This document shows positions 18,949 to 26,129 of a stretch of 34,464 bases of DNA, piece by piece. The notes below the pieces were generated by a model. That model was not told the origin of the DNA, did no database searches, and was given only the letters and a program-made list of their open reading frames with translations. Position numbers and translations under genes: made by a program. Position 1 is the first letter of the stretch. Each line of letters opens with the position of its first letter. This DNA is from Armatimonadota bacterium (GTDB lineage: Bacteria > Armatimonadota > UBA10988): contig JACRKZ010000101.1 of NCBI GenBank assembly GCA_016235455.1, positions 1 through 34,464 of the forward strand. The letters run 5' to 3'.

Positions 18949-19347
18949 ATGCCGACGGGCGAAACGTATTACGGCACGGGCCACCGCAAGACGGCGGTGG
19001 CACGGGTGTGGCTGGTAGCCGGCGGTAGTGGCCAATTCACGGTCAACTACAAGTCGCTGGACGAGTTCTGCTCGGTCTCCACCTACCACGGCGAGCTGCA
19101 GGGGCCCTTCGCGGTCACTGGTACCAGCGGTCAGTTCGACGTGTGGGCCACGACCAACGGCGGTGGTGTGCACAGCCAGATGGGCGCCATCCGCCACGGC
19201 ATCGCCAAGGCGTTGACTGAGTATGAGGCCACGCTGCGCCCCATTCTGCGCCCGACCGGCTTCCTGACCCGCGACCCGCGTGTCAAGGAACGCAAGAAGT
19301 TCGGCCGCAAGCGCGCCCGCCGCGGCTTCCAGTTCAGCAAGCGCTGA
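18949..19347 (+). CDS. rpsI: 30S ribosomal protein S9
   Basis: S9 (132 residues) touches P-site tRNA with its C-terminal tail. YYGTGHRKTAVARVWL opens the protein, and the segment HGIAKALTEYEATLRPIL is typical. The final RGFQFSKR ends with the SKR that reaches the anticodon stem. It follows rplM by twelve bases and is the last gene of the long cluster, since a terminator lies 29 bases downstream. Confidence 0.97.
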   Translation: MPTGETYYGTGHRKTAVARVWLVAGGSGQFTVNYKSLDEFCSVSTYHGELQGPFAVTGTSGQFDVWATTNGGGVHSQMGAIRHGIAKALTEYEATLRPILRPTGFLTRDPRVKERKKFGRKRARRGFQFSKR

Positions 19348-19375
19348 TCGGGCTTCGGCTTCGAGTCAGTGTTCG

Positions 19376-19408
19376 AGGGGTCTGCTTCGGCGGACCCCTT
19401 CGCTGTTT
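19376..19408 (+). terminator. Terminator at the end of the ribosomal cluster
   Basis: Arms 19376-19385 and 19390-19399 form a ten-base-pair stem with one G-U pair and a TTCG tetraloop, a very stable arrangement. The tail that follows, TCGCTGTTT, is only partly T-rich. It lies just past rpsI and before a separate promoter, which fits intrinsic termination. Confidence 0.75.
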
Positions 19409-19449
19409 GGGTGGGCGGCGCGGCCAGGGGTGCAACCTCGATTGCGCTG

Positions 19450-19458
19450 TGGTACACT
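19450..19458 (+). promoter_or_regulatory. Extended -10 promoter for the NlpC/P60 gene
   Basis: TGGTACACT carries the extended TGn element followed by TACACT (four of six matches to TATAAT). No good -35 box lies at the expected distance, which extended -10 promoters tolerate. Transcription would begin near 19465, so the ATG at 19465 would be leaderless and the ATG at 19486, with a GGAGAG site, is the likelier start. Confidence 0.5.
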
Positions 19459-19485
19459 AACACCATGAGAGGGTCGGAGAGCCGT

Positions 19486-20535
19486 ATGAAGCGGTCAGTC
19501 TTGACCGGATTGCTGCTTGCCGTGCTGGTTGGCATGGCGGGCGCATCGACGACGTATGTCATCTACCGCGTGCAGCCGGGCGATACGCTGGACTCCGTGG
19601 CGCGTTCCTGCAACAGCTCGGTATCGGAGTTGCGCGCCCTCAATCAGCAGGTGCGCGAGCCCCTGGCGCTGCACGAAGTGCTCACCGTGCCGCTGCGAGA
19701 GGGTGCCTCGTTGGCCAGTGGCCAGGCGCCCAGCGCCAATCCCGGCGGCTCCGCCTCCTCGGTTGGCGCCAACGGCGTGAACACCGCGGGTAGCGTGGTG
19801 AGCAGCGCCGGCTCCAAGGTGCTCGGCGCCGATGGTCGGGTGGAGGGGGCCGGTCCCGTGGGGCCCGCGCCGGCGGCGGTGGCCGAAGCGCAGGCGCCGG
19901 CGAATCCGACTCGCCTGAGCTACGCGGTCAACGGTGCGCTGGGTCGGCTGGGTCAGGTGACCGGCGGCCAAGTACCCATCTACCGCGACCGCCAGCACGG
20001 CGGCACCAAGATGTACACCGCGCCCGCCGGCACGAGCCTGCTCGTGGTGAGCCGCGTGGATGGCTGGTACGGCATCCGCATGCTGGACGCCAGCATCGGC
20101 TGGGCTGAGTGTGAGTTCGTCAAGCTGACCGAGACCGAACTGCTGCCCGCGCCGGGCTCGCAGAGCGCCCCGACTCGCGGCGTGGGCATCATCCAGACGG
20201 CCTACACCTACCTCGGCGTGCAGTACGTCTGGGGTGGCACCGGTCGCGGTGGCATCGACTGCTCCGGCCTTGTGCTGCGCGCCTATGGCGCCCACGGCGT
20301 CAACCTGCCGCGCACGGCGCGCGAGCAGATTGGCGTGGGCCAGGTCGTTCCGCTGAATCAGTTGCAGCCGGGCGACCGTATCTACTTCTCGTCGGGCGGC
20401 TCGTACATTGACCATACGGGCATGTACATCGGCGACGGCAAGTTCATCCATGCCTCGGGCCGGCGTCGACAGGTCTGCATCGACAACCTGTTCGACCCCC
20501 GCTACATGGGCATCTACCAGGGCGCGCGACGCTAG
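19486..20535 (+). CDS. Secreted LysM/SH3/NlpC-P60 peptidoglycan hydrolase
   Basis: The 349-residue protein begins with a signal peptide (VLTGLLLAVLVGMAGA). A LysM domain (about 24-70, with YRVQPGDTLDSVA) binds glycan. A low-complexity Ala/Gly/Ser/Pro linker (71-145) leads to an SH3-like region (about 165-215) and a C-terminal NlpC/P60 peptidase (about 233-349). The catalytic residues are Cys259 (GIDCSG), His310 (IDHTGMYIG) and His322 (FIHASG). Such enzymes cleave peptide stems in the cell wall during growth or separation. The ATG at 19486 is chosen over 19465 because GGAGAG precedes it. The gene stands alone between two terminators. Confidence 0.9.
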   Translation: MKRSVLTGLLLAVLVGMAGASTTYVIYRVQPGDTLDSVARSCNSSVSELRALNQQVREPLALHEVLTVPLREGASLASGQAPSANPGGSASSVGANGVNTAGSVVSSAGSKVLGADGRVEGAGPVGPAPAAVAEAQAPANPTRLSYAVNGALGRLGQVTGGQVPIYRDRQHGGTKMYTAPAGTSLLVVSRVDGWYGIRMLDASIGWAECEFVKLTETELLPAPGSQSAPTRGVGIIQTAYTYLGVQYVWGGTGRGGIDCSGLVLRAYGAHGVNLPRTAREQIGVGQVVPLNQLQPGDRIYFSSGGSYIDHTGMYIGDGKFIHASGRRRQVCIDNLFDPRYMGIYQGARR

Positions 20536-20565
20536 GTCGGCGAGCCCGGTGTTGACTGGATGCAG

Positions 20566-20602
20566 GGCGGCTTGGCCACCGCGGCCGAGCCGCCTTGTTC
20601 TT
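20566..20602 (+). terminator. Terminator after the NlpC/P60 gene
   Basis: Arms 20566-20577 and 20583-20594 pair over twelve positions with one G-U wobble around the loop ACCGC. The tail TTGTTCTT follows directly. It ends 17 bases before the SPFH start codon, whose own promoter is therefore unclear; read-through or an overlapping promoter may serve it. Confidence 0.8.
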
Positions 20603-20619
20603 GAAGGGAAGACCTCACC

Positions 20620-21330
20620 ATGCAGTATGTCGCCATCGCGGCCGTCGTCATCATCGTCCTGCTGGCGCTGAGCCTGCGCGTCATCCAGCAGTATGAGCGG
20701 GGTGTCGTCTTCCGCCTGGGCAAGCTGCTGGCGCCGCGCGACTCGGGGCTGGCTTTCGTCTTTCCGGTCATCGACCGGCTGGTGAAGGTTAGTCTGCGCA
20801 TGGAAGCCGTGCCGGTGCGGGTAAACGCGGTAGTCTTCTTCAGCGTGGCCGATGCCGAGAAGGCCACGGTGAACGTGAAGAACTACACTGTGGTCACCTC
20901 GCAGAAGGCGCAGACGACGCTGCGCACCGTGCTGGGCGGCGTGGATCTGGACGGCCTGTTGACCGAGCGCGAAGTGCTCAACCAGCGACTGCAGAGCATC
21001 ATCGGCGAGCAGATGGAGCCCATCGGCATCCGCGTGCATGGCGTCGAGATCAAGGACGTGGAGCTTCCCGAGGGTATGCAGAGGGCCATGGCCCGACAGG
21101 CCGAGGCCGAGCGCGAACGCCGGGCCAAGGTCATCGCGGCCGAAGGCGAATTCCAGTCGGCGCAGCAGTTCGCCAACGCGGCCGAAATCCTGGACCGCAC
21201 CAAGTCCGGCGTCCAGTTGCGCTACCTGCAGACGCTGACCGAGATCGCCGCCGAGCACAACTCGACGACCATCTTCCCCGTGCCGATCGACCTGATCAGC
21301 AACTTCCTCTCGGGCCGCGGCGAGCACTGA
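20620..21330 (+). CDS. Slipin/stomatin-like SPFH membrane protein, internally shortened
   Basis: The 236-residue protein has one N-terminal membrane helix (about 3-19), then an SPFH domain and an alpha-helical segment with MARQAEAERERRAKVIAAEG, typical of slipins that oligomerise on membranes. Compared with my memory of slipins such as that of Pyrococcus, about 13 residues seem missing between Arg60 and Val64. There the family has a strand ending in a TKDN or TRDN motif before VPVRVNAVV. The NfeD partner often found beside slipins is absent. It starts an operon with rsmA, one base downstream, and AAGGGAAG precedes the ATG. Its role is unknown. Confidence 0.88.
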   Translation: MQYVAIAAVVIIVLLALSLRVIQQYERGVVFRLGKLLAPRDSGLAFVFPVIDRLVKVSLRMEAVPVRVNAVVFFSVADAEKATVNVKNYTVVTSQKAQTTLRTVLGGVDLDGLLTEREVLNQRLQSIIGEQMEPIGIRVHGVEIKDVELPEGMQRAMARQAEAERERRAKVIAAEGEFQSAQQFANAAEILDRTKSGVQLRYLQTLTEIAAEHNSTTIFPVPIDLISNFLSGRGEH

Positions 21331-21331
21331 C

Positions 21332-22102
21332 ATGGGCCGGCGACTGGGCCAGCATTGGTTGGCTGACCGGGCCGTGGCCGAGCGCATCGTGGAGTCGTTG
21401 GCGCTGCGCGCCGATGAGTCCGTGGTGGAGATTGGTGGCGGGCGAGGCGCGCTGACGGAGCATCTCGCCACACGCGGCCGACGGCGTGTGGTCATCGAGC
21501 TCGACGATGACTGCGCGGACGGGCTCACCCGCCGATTCGGCGAAGCCATCGAGGTCCAGCGTGGCGACGTGCTGGGTGTCCGGCTGGCCGAGCTCGGTCC
21601 CGGTCCATGGGCCATCGTGGGCAATCTGCCCTACTACGCGACTTCACCCATTCTGCTGTGGCTGTGCGCACAATCCGCGCTCATCAGCCGCGCCGTGGTG
21701 ATGATGCAGGCCGAAGTGGCCGAGCGCGTGCTGGCGCCGCCGGCCAGTCGCGAGCGCGGGCGTCTGTCGGTGGCGCTGCAGTACCGGTTCCGTGGCCGCC
21801 GCGTTCTGCAAGTCGCGCCCGGCAGCTTCGCGCCGCCGCCGGCTGTCAACTCCACGGTCATCGAGCTGGTCGCCCGGCCGGAGCCGGCGGTCGTCGTGGC
21901 CGATGAGAAGCGGTTCTTCGCCGTGGTGGAAGCAGGCTTCCGGCACCGCCGCAAGACCCTCTCCACGGCGCTGTCGTCCACGGTGGGCGAGCGAGCCGTG
22001 GTGGACGCGGCGCTGGCGGCGGCTGAGGTCGACCCCAAGCGCCGTGCCGAAACGCTGACCATGGCCGAGTGGGCCGCCGTGGCGGAAGGGCTGACGCTGT
22101 GA
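21332..22102 (+). CDS. rsmA: 16S rRNA dimethyladenosine transferase RsmA (KsgA)
   Basis: RsmA dimethylates the two adjacent adenosines near the 3' end of 16S rRNA late in 30S assembly. At 256 residues it is close to the usual 260-280. The N-terminal LGQHWLADR replaces the common LGQNFL. The SAM-binding motif is VVEIGGGRGALTEHL, and the catalytic motif is NLPYYATSPIL. The C-terminal HRRKTLSTAL helix is typical. The ATG lies one base after the SPFH stop. Pairing with ispE downstream is common in many bacteria. Confidence 0.94.
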   Translation: MGRRLGQHWLADRAVAERIVESLALRADESVVEIGGGRGALTEHLATRGRRRVVIELDDDCADGLTRRFGEAIEVQRGDVLGVRLAELGPGPWAIVGNLPYYATSPILLWLCAQSALISRAVVMMQAEVAERVLAPPASRERGRLSVALQYRFRGRRVLQVAPGSFAPPPAVNSTVIELVARPEPAVVVADEKRFFAVVEAGFRHRRKTLSTALSSTVGERAVVDAALAAAEVDPKRRAETLTMAEWAAVAEGLTL

Positions 22103-22968
22103 TCATCGACACCTGCGCCAAAGTGAACCTGACGCTGGAGGTGCTGGCTCGGCGCCAGGACGGATTCCACGAGCTGGCCACGGTCTTCCAGGCCGTCGAC
22201 CTGTGCGACCGCCTGGTCTTTGGCGAGTCCGACCAGTTGGAACTGGTGGTCCACGGCGCGCCGATACCGGCCGATGAGCGCAACCTCTGCTACCAGGCCG
22301 CGCAACTGCTGGCCCGCCACGCGGGCATCGAACCGCGGGTCCGCATCGAGGTCTTCAAGCGCATTCCGATCGGGGGAGGATTGGGTGGCGGCAGCGGGAA
22401 TGCGGCCGGCACTCTGGCGGCGCTCAACCTCCTGTGGCAGGTCGGGCTGGCAGAGAATGAGCTGGAGGGCCTGGCCGCCGAGCTGGGCAGCGACTGCGCC
22501 TTCTTCGTGCGCGGAGGTGCGGCGGTCGGGCGGGGCCGCGGCGAGCGGCTGGAGCGCTTGCCTGCGCCGACGGGCTGGACCATCCTGATCGTGGGGCCCA
22601 GCCAGCCGGTGCCAACGGGGCTCGTCTACCGCGCGCTGGAGAGCTTCCGGCCCGAGGCCGGAGCGGCTACGGCGGCGCTGGAGGCCGGGTTGCGCGCCGG
22701 GTGCGTGCCGCCGCTGGGCGAATGGCTGTGCAACGACCTGGAAGTGCCCGCGTCGAAGGTGAGCCGCGCCCTGGCCGCGGAGCGAGAAGTCCTGGAGGAG
22801 GCGGCCGCTGGGTGCTACCGGCTCAGCGGCTCCGGTGGGTCGTGGTTTGTCCTGGCCGAGGACGCTGACGCGGCTGAGAGCTTGCGAACGACGCTGCTGC
22901 AGGCCTGGCCGGGCCGATTGGTGGCCGTCACGCGGCCGGTCGACTGGGGCTGGCGCCAGGTGTCGTGA
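22099..22968 (+). CDS. ispE: 4-(cytidine-diphospho)-2-C-methyl-D-erythritol kinase
   Basis: IspE phosphorylates CDP-methylerythritol in the MEP route to isoprenoids. The GTG at 22099 overlaps the rsmA stop by four bases and gives 289 residues, the normal length. The substrate-binding Lys8 lies in AKVNLTLEV, the GHMP ATP loop is PIGGGLGGGSGNAAG (90-104), and the catalytic Asp132 is in LGSDCAFFVRGG. The loop has GN where most IspE proteins have SD. An in-frame start 10 codons earlier is less likely. Confidence 0.93.
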   Translation: MIIDTCAKVNLTLEVLARRQDGFHELATVFQAVDLCDRLVFGESDQLELVVHGAPIPADERNLCYQAAQLLARHAGIEPRVRIEVFKRIPIGGGLGGGSGNAAGTLAALNLLWQVGLAENELEGLAAELGSDCAFFVRGGAAVGRGRGERLERLPAPTGWTILIVGPSQPVPTGLVYRALESFRPEAGAATAALEAGLRAGCVPPLGEWLCNDLEVPASKVSRALAAEREVLEEAAAGCYRLSGSGGSWFVLAEDADAAESLRTTLLQAWPGRLVAVTRPVDWGWRQVS

Positions 22969-22986
22969 CGAGGAGTTGACGGCGAC

Positions 22987-23418
22987 ATGGATGGTCAGGC
23001 ACCAGACTCCACCATCGCGCTGCTGCGGCTCCTGACATTCCTCTTCGCCGTGCTCGGCTCGGTCATTGCCGCCCAGCTCTACCTCTTTGCGCGCAGCACC
23101 GCGCTGGGCCGGGTGTGGCGGCCCTTCCTGGTGGGCGCGATGCTCCTGGCGGCATGGTCGCTGGCGCAGTTCGCCAACACCTTCTTCGACTCCCTGTTTG
23201 GCCGTGGCCAGCATGCGGCCATGGTCATGGACCTGCTGGTGCTGCTGGCCGTGATGCATCTGGCCATGGGCTTCTATGAGATGAGGCAGGCCTACTTCCG
23301 GCCCGACAGTCGGCGGCAGGAGGTCGGGGTGGACGACTACGACGAGTATGGCCGGCCGATCGTGCCGGCTGAACCCAAGCCGGAGCCAGCGGACGACGCC
23401 GGCGCGGAGGAGCAATGA
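22987..23418 (+). CDS. Small membrane protein of unknown function
   Basis: I do not recognise a family. The 143-residue product has three hydrophobic helices (about 10-35, 46-66, 78-97) and then a charged tail of about 45 residues with DDYDEYGRPIVPAE and further acidic residues. The ATG follows GAGGAG by about eleven bases and lies 18 bases after ispE. It overlaps the next gene by four bases, so it is cotranslated in the rsmA-ispE operon. The acidic tail probably lies in the cytosol, but topology is inferred only. Confidence 0.8.
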   Translation: MDGQAPDSTIALLRLLTFLFAVLGSVIAAQLYLFARSTALGRVWRPFLVGAMLLAAWSLAQFANTFFDSLFGRGQHAAMVMDLLVLLAVMHLAMGFYEMRQAYFRPDSRRQEVGVDDYDEYGRPIVPAEPKPEPADDAGAEEQ

Positions 23419-24212
23419 TGCCAACGATCGGTGTGTTTGGCGACGAGATCGCCGCGGACATCAAGACGCAGATCGAGGTCATGCTGGCCGAGGGCGTGCG
23501 CGCGCTGGAACTGCGCGGCGCCGAGGGCCAAGGCGTGATGGACCTGGCTGGCGCGACGCGTGACGACGTGCGTGCGCGCCTGACCGATGCCGGCATCGAG
23601 GTGCTGAGCATCGGCTCGCCGCTGGGCAAGGTGCCCATCGGCGATCCGCTGGAGGCCGAGGTCGAGCGGACCCGGCGCGCGGCTGAGCAGGCGCACTTCT
23701 TCGGCACGCGGCGCATCCGGGTGTTCTCTTTCTACATGGCGCCCGAGCAGTGCGCCGAGCATCGGCAGGCGGTCATGGACCGGCTCGGTGCCATGGCCGA
23801 GCTGGCCGAACGCGAAGACGTGCTGTTGTGCCATGAGAACGAGAGCGGCATCTACGGCGAGAGCGTGGCCAACTGCCGCGACATCCTCGAGACCATCAAC
23901 TCGCCGGCGCTGCGTGCCGTGCACGACACCTGCAACTATCTGCACAAGGGGCACGAGGCCTTCCCGGCGGGCTATGAGGCCGTCAAGCCGTGGCTGGAGT
24001 ACGTGCACATCAAGGACTGGGGCCAGGGCACCGTGCAGCCAGCGGGTGAGGGCGACGGGCGCATGAAGGAACTGTTCGCCGCGCTACGGGCGGACGGGTT
24101 CGATGGCTACCTGAGCCTGGAGCCGCACATCGGCGGCGGGCCGGACAACTTCCGCCGCGCCGCGCGCGCGCTCCGAAGCTGCCTGACCGAGATCGGCTGG
24201 AACTGGGAGTAG
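23415..24212 (+). CDS. Xylose-isomerase-like TIM-barrel sugar isomerase/epimerase
   Basis: The 265-residue protein has the AP-endonuclease-2/xylose isomerase-like barrel that isomerises or epimerises sugars or keto-acids with a divalent metal. The likely ligands are Glu141 or Glu143 (LCHENE), Asp171 (VHDTCNYLH), His198 (YVHIKDW) and Glu236 (LSLEPHIGGG). The substrate cannot be deduced. The ATG overlaps the preceding gene by four bases; a second ATG is the next codon. A relative follows seven bases downstream, which suggests a linked pair. Confidence 0.88.
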   Translation: MMPTIGVFGDEIAADIKTQIEVMLAEGVRALELRGAEGQGVMDLAGATRDDVRARLTDAGIEVLSIGSPLGKVPIGDPLEAEVERTRRAAEQAHFFGTRRIRVFSFYMAPEQCAEHRQAVMDRLGAMAELAEREDVLLCHENESGIYGESVANCRDILETINSPALRAVHDTCNYLHKGHEAFPAGYEAVKPWLEYVHIKDWGQGTVQPAGEGDGRMKELFAALRADGFDGYLSLEPHIGGGPDNFRRAARALRSCLTEIGWNWE

Positions 24213-24219
24213 GCACGTC

Positions 24220-25086
24220 ATGTTGATGGCCACGAGCCTGAACATCTTCGAGGATCTGCGGCCCGACATGCTCGGCTACATGCGGCGTATCGCCGCGGCC
24301 GGCATCGAGGGATTGGACTTCAACGGCATCGACGTCATCCGCGACTGGGTCAAGGGCGACGGCGCCCGCTGGTCCGCGGAGATGGCTGACGCCGCGTCCG
24401 CGGCCGGGCTGGTGTTCGTGCAGTCGCACGGCCCGATGTTCAGCGGGTACGACGACCAGTGCGCCACGCATGAGGCGCTGGTCAAGCCCTGCTTGGAGTA
24501 CAGCGCGCGCCTGGGCGTGCCGTGGATGGTGATGCATCCCTTCACGCTGCCGGCGCCGGCCACCTGGCAGGACAACTTCCGCGCCAACCTGGCGTTCTAC
24601 CAGGCTTATCTGCCCGCCTGCGAGGCCACCGGAGTGGGGCTGGCTTTGGAGAACATGTCCGACTTCTTCAGCCCCGGCCGGCGCTACTGCGCCACGCCCG
24701 ACGAACTGGCCAACCTGTGCGACGCGCTGAACCATCCGCTGGTCGGGCTGTGCTGGGATACCGGCCATGCCCACCTGCAGCGTGTGCCGCAGGCCTGGGC
24801 CATCGGTATGTTGGGCGAGCGGCTGAAGGTGGTCCACATCCAGGACAACAACGCGCAGAACGACGACCATATCCTGCCGCTGCACGGCAGCATCGACTGG
24901 TCGACGGTGCTCGATGGCTTTCGCGCCGCGGGCTACGCCGGCGCCTGGTCGCTGGAGACGCACAACGGCATCCGTCGACTGCCCGACCATCTGCGCGACG
25001 ATGCGTTGGCGTTGGCGGTCAAGGTCAGTCGCTGGATCACCCGCGACTACGCGGCGCCATTGGGCGGCGCGGCGCCCAGCGCGTGA
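24220..25086 (+). CDS. Second TIM-barrel sugar isomerase/epimerase
   Basis: This 288-residue protein has the same fold as its upstream neighbour. Probable metal ligands are Glu144 (LALENM), Asp180 (LCWDTGHAHL), His206 (VVHIQDN) and Glu246 (WSLETHNG). The two proteins share only motif-level likeness, so they look like distinct family members rather than a recent duplicate. Starts at 24220 and 24226 are both possible. The 3' end overlaps by 40 bases the convergent DUF971 gene. The substrate is unknown. Confidence 0.88.
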   Translation: MLMATSLNIFEDLRPDMLGYMRRIAAAGIEGLDFNGIDVIRDWVKGDGARWSAEMADAASAAGLVFVQSHGPMFSGYDDQCATHEALVKPCLEYSARLGVPWMVMHPFTLPAPATWQDNFRANLAFYQAYLPACEATGVGLALENMSDFFSPGRRYCATPDELANLCDALNHPLVGLCWDTGHAHLQRVPQAWAIGMLGERLKVVHIQDNNAQNDDHILPLHGSIDWSTVLDGFRAAGYAGAWSLETHNGIRRLPDHLRDDALALAVKVSRWITRDYAAPLGGAAPSA

Positions 25087-25376
25087 AGGAACTCGTAGGT
25101 GTAGATGCCTGAACTGTGACCGTCGGCCCACTGGAAGCGGATGGCATAGCCGCCGACGCGTTCCACACCCAGCAACTGGGCCGACGGCTCCGGGCCGCTG
25201 ATGACCGTGAGCGGATTGGCCGCGCTCTTGTCGCGCTGGTCCGAGCAGAGCGAGCACGGGCAGAGCCGGCGCAGGTCGGTCAGGGCGATGACCTGCTCGC
25301 TGCGGTCCGACCAGGTGATGGCGCAGGTGCCGCGCGCACGGCTCACGGCAATGTCGAGCGGCGTCAGGTCGGGCAT
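25047..25376 (-). CDS. DUF971 domain protein
   Basis: This small protein (109 residues) carries the DUF971 or gamma-butyrobetaine-hydroxylase N-terminal-like fold. Signs are AITWSDRSEQVIALTDLRRL, the cysteine motif CPCSLC, and the end VGGYAIRFQWADGHSSGIYTY. The cysteines may bind metal. Stand-alone DUF971 proteins are often linked with iron-sulfur biology, but their role is not established here. The ATG at 25376 (MPDLTPL) follows the upstream minus-strand gene by two bases. The frame extends upstream to 25469 inside that gene, and that part was not used. Confidence 0.85.
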   Translation of the reverse strand: MPDLTPLDIAVSRARGTCAITWSDRSEQVIALTDLRRLCPCSLCSDQRDKSAANPLTVISGPEPSAQLLGVERVGGYAIRFQWADGHSSGIYTYEFLHALGAAPPNGAA

Positions 25377-25378
25377 CG

Positions 25379-25912
25379 TCAAGCCTCCGTGCTGGTGGTG
25401 TGCTCGTCGCGGGCGGTGCCCGTCATACGCTGTCGCGGTGTGCTGGTGCCGCCGGCCTGTTTGAGCCATTCCTCGGGGCTGGCGTCGTCGGTGGCTGGTG
25501 GGCCGAGCTGGAAGGTGTAGAACGGCCGCCCATGGTCGTCACTGTCCACCGTGCAGAAGCCATCGCGCGCCATGGCATCGAGCTGGCTCTTGGCGCCGGC
25601 GATGTCCAGGCCAGGGACTTCCATCGTCACCAGCGCCGGAGAGACGCGGCCCTGGTGGGTGGCGGCGATGGCCAGGATGCGCCGTTCGACATTGGCCAGC
25701 GCGGCCCGGCGCCGTTCGGCCGAGCGGCGCAGATCGCCGCGGACCAACTGCGTCGCACCCAGCAGGCCCGGTAGCGACATGAAACCGAAGAAGACCGCCA
25801 TGCCGATGCTGCCGGCGCCGTCCAGGGCGATGGCCAGCATGAGCAGACCCGCCGAGCCCAGCACGGCGGCGCCAAACATCGTTCCGCAGCCTATGCCACC
25901 GCGTTGGTCCAT
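25379..25912 (-). CDS. Membrane-anchored protein with possible winged helix
   Basis: I do not recognise this 177-residue protein. It has two hydrophobic helices (about 10-30 and 34-56), then a basic helical stretch RRSAERRRAALANVERRILA. Residues 76-133 resemble a winged-helix fold, with an ILAIAATHQGRVSPALV-type segment, then a predicted recognition helix AKSQLDAMARDGF and a wing. The acidic, Ser/Thr-rich tail is probably disordered. The ATG has TGGAGG upstream. It is cotranscribed with the DUF971 gene two bases downstream. Confidence 0.78.
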   Translation of the reverse strand: MDQRGGIGCGTMFGAAVLGSAGLLMLAIALDGAGSIGMAVFFGFMSLPGLLGATQLVRGDLRRSAERRRAALANVERRILAIAATHQGRVSPALVTMEVPGLDIAGAKSQLDAMARDGFCTVDSDDHGRPFYTFQLGPPATDDASPEEWLKQAGGTSTPRQRMTGTARDEHTTSTEA

Positions 25913-25936
25913 CGTTGTGCTCGTGCCTCCAGGTGC

Positions 25937-25965
25937 ATTCTACCGCCGTCCTACTTGGCCCGCAA
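25937..25965 (-). promoter_or_regulatory. Candidate promoter for the minus-strand pair
   Basis: Read on the minus strand, TTGCGG (25965-25960) and TAGAAT (25942-25937) are 17 bases apart. The -10 box matches TATAAT at five of six positions. Transcription would begin about 20 bases upstream of the start codon. It lies in the 217-base divergent gap. Confidence 0.55.
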
Positions 25966-26077
25966 CGCACGGCGCATGAACCCAACAGCCCAACGCCCCT
26001 CGTCGGCGCCGCGTTCCGTCGGACCGCGGCCGCACTGGACCCGCGGATTCGTCGTCCATAGGGTAGCGATGCCACGG

Positions 26078-26106
26078 TTGTGGCGCGCTATGGCGTGCGC
26101 TATCCT
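26078..26106 (+). promoter_or_regulatory. Candidate promoter for the GH76-like gene
   Basis: TTGTGG (26078-26083) and TATCCT (26101-26106) are 17 bases apart; the -10 box matches four of six positions. It lies just upstream of the ATG at 26130, in the divergent gap. A seven-base inverted repeat (GCGTGCG/CGCACGC) spans the -10 region. Confidence 0.4.
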
Positions 26107-26129
26107 GCCCGCACGCGGAGGAGTCGAGG

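Noticed and set aside
19465..19485. ATG at 19465 as start of the NlpC/P60 protein
   Set aside because: It coincides with the predicted transcription start and has no ribosome binding site, whereas 19486 has one and directly precedes the signal peptide.
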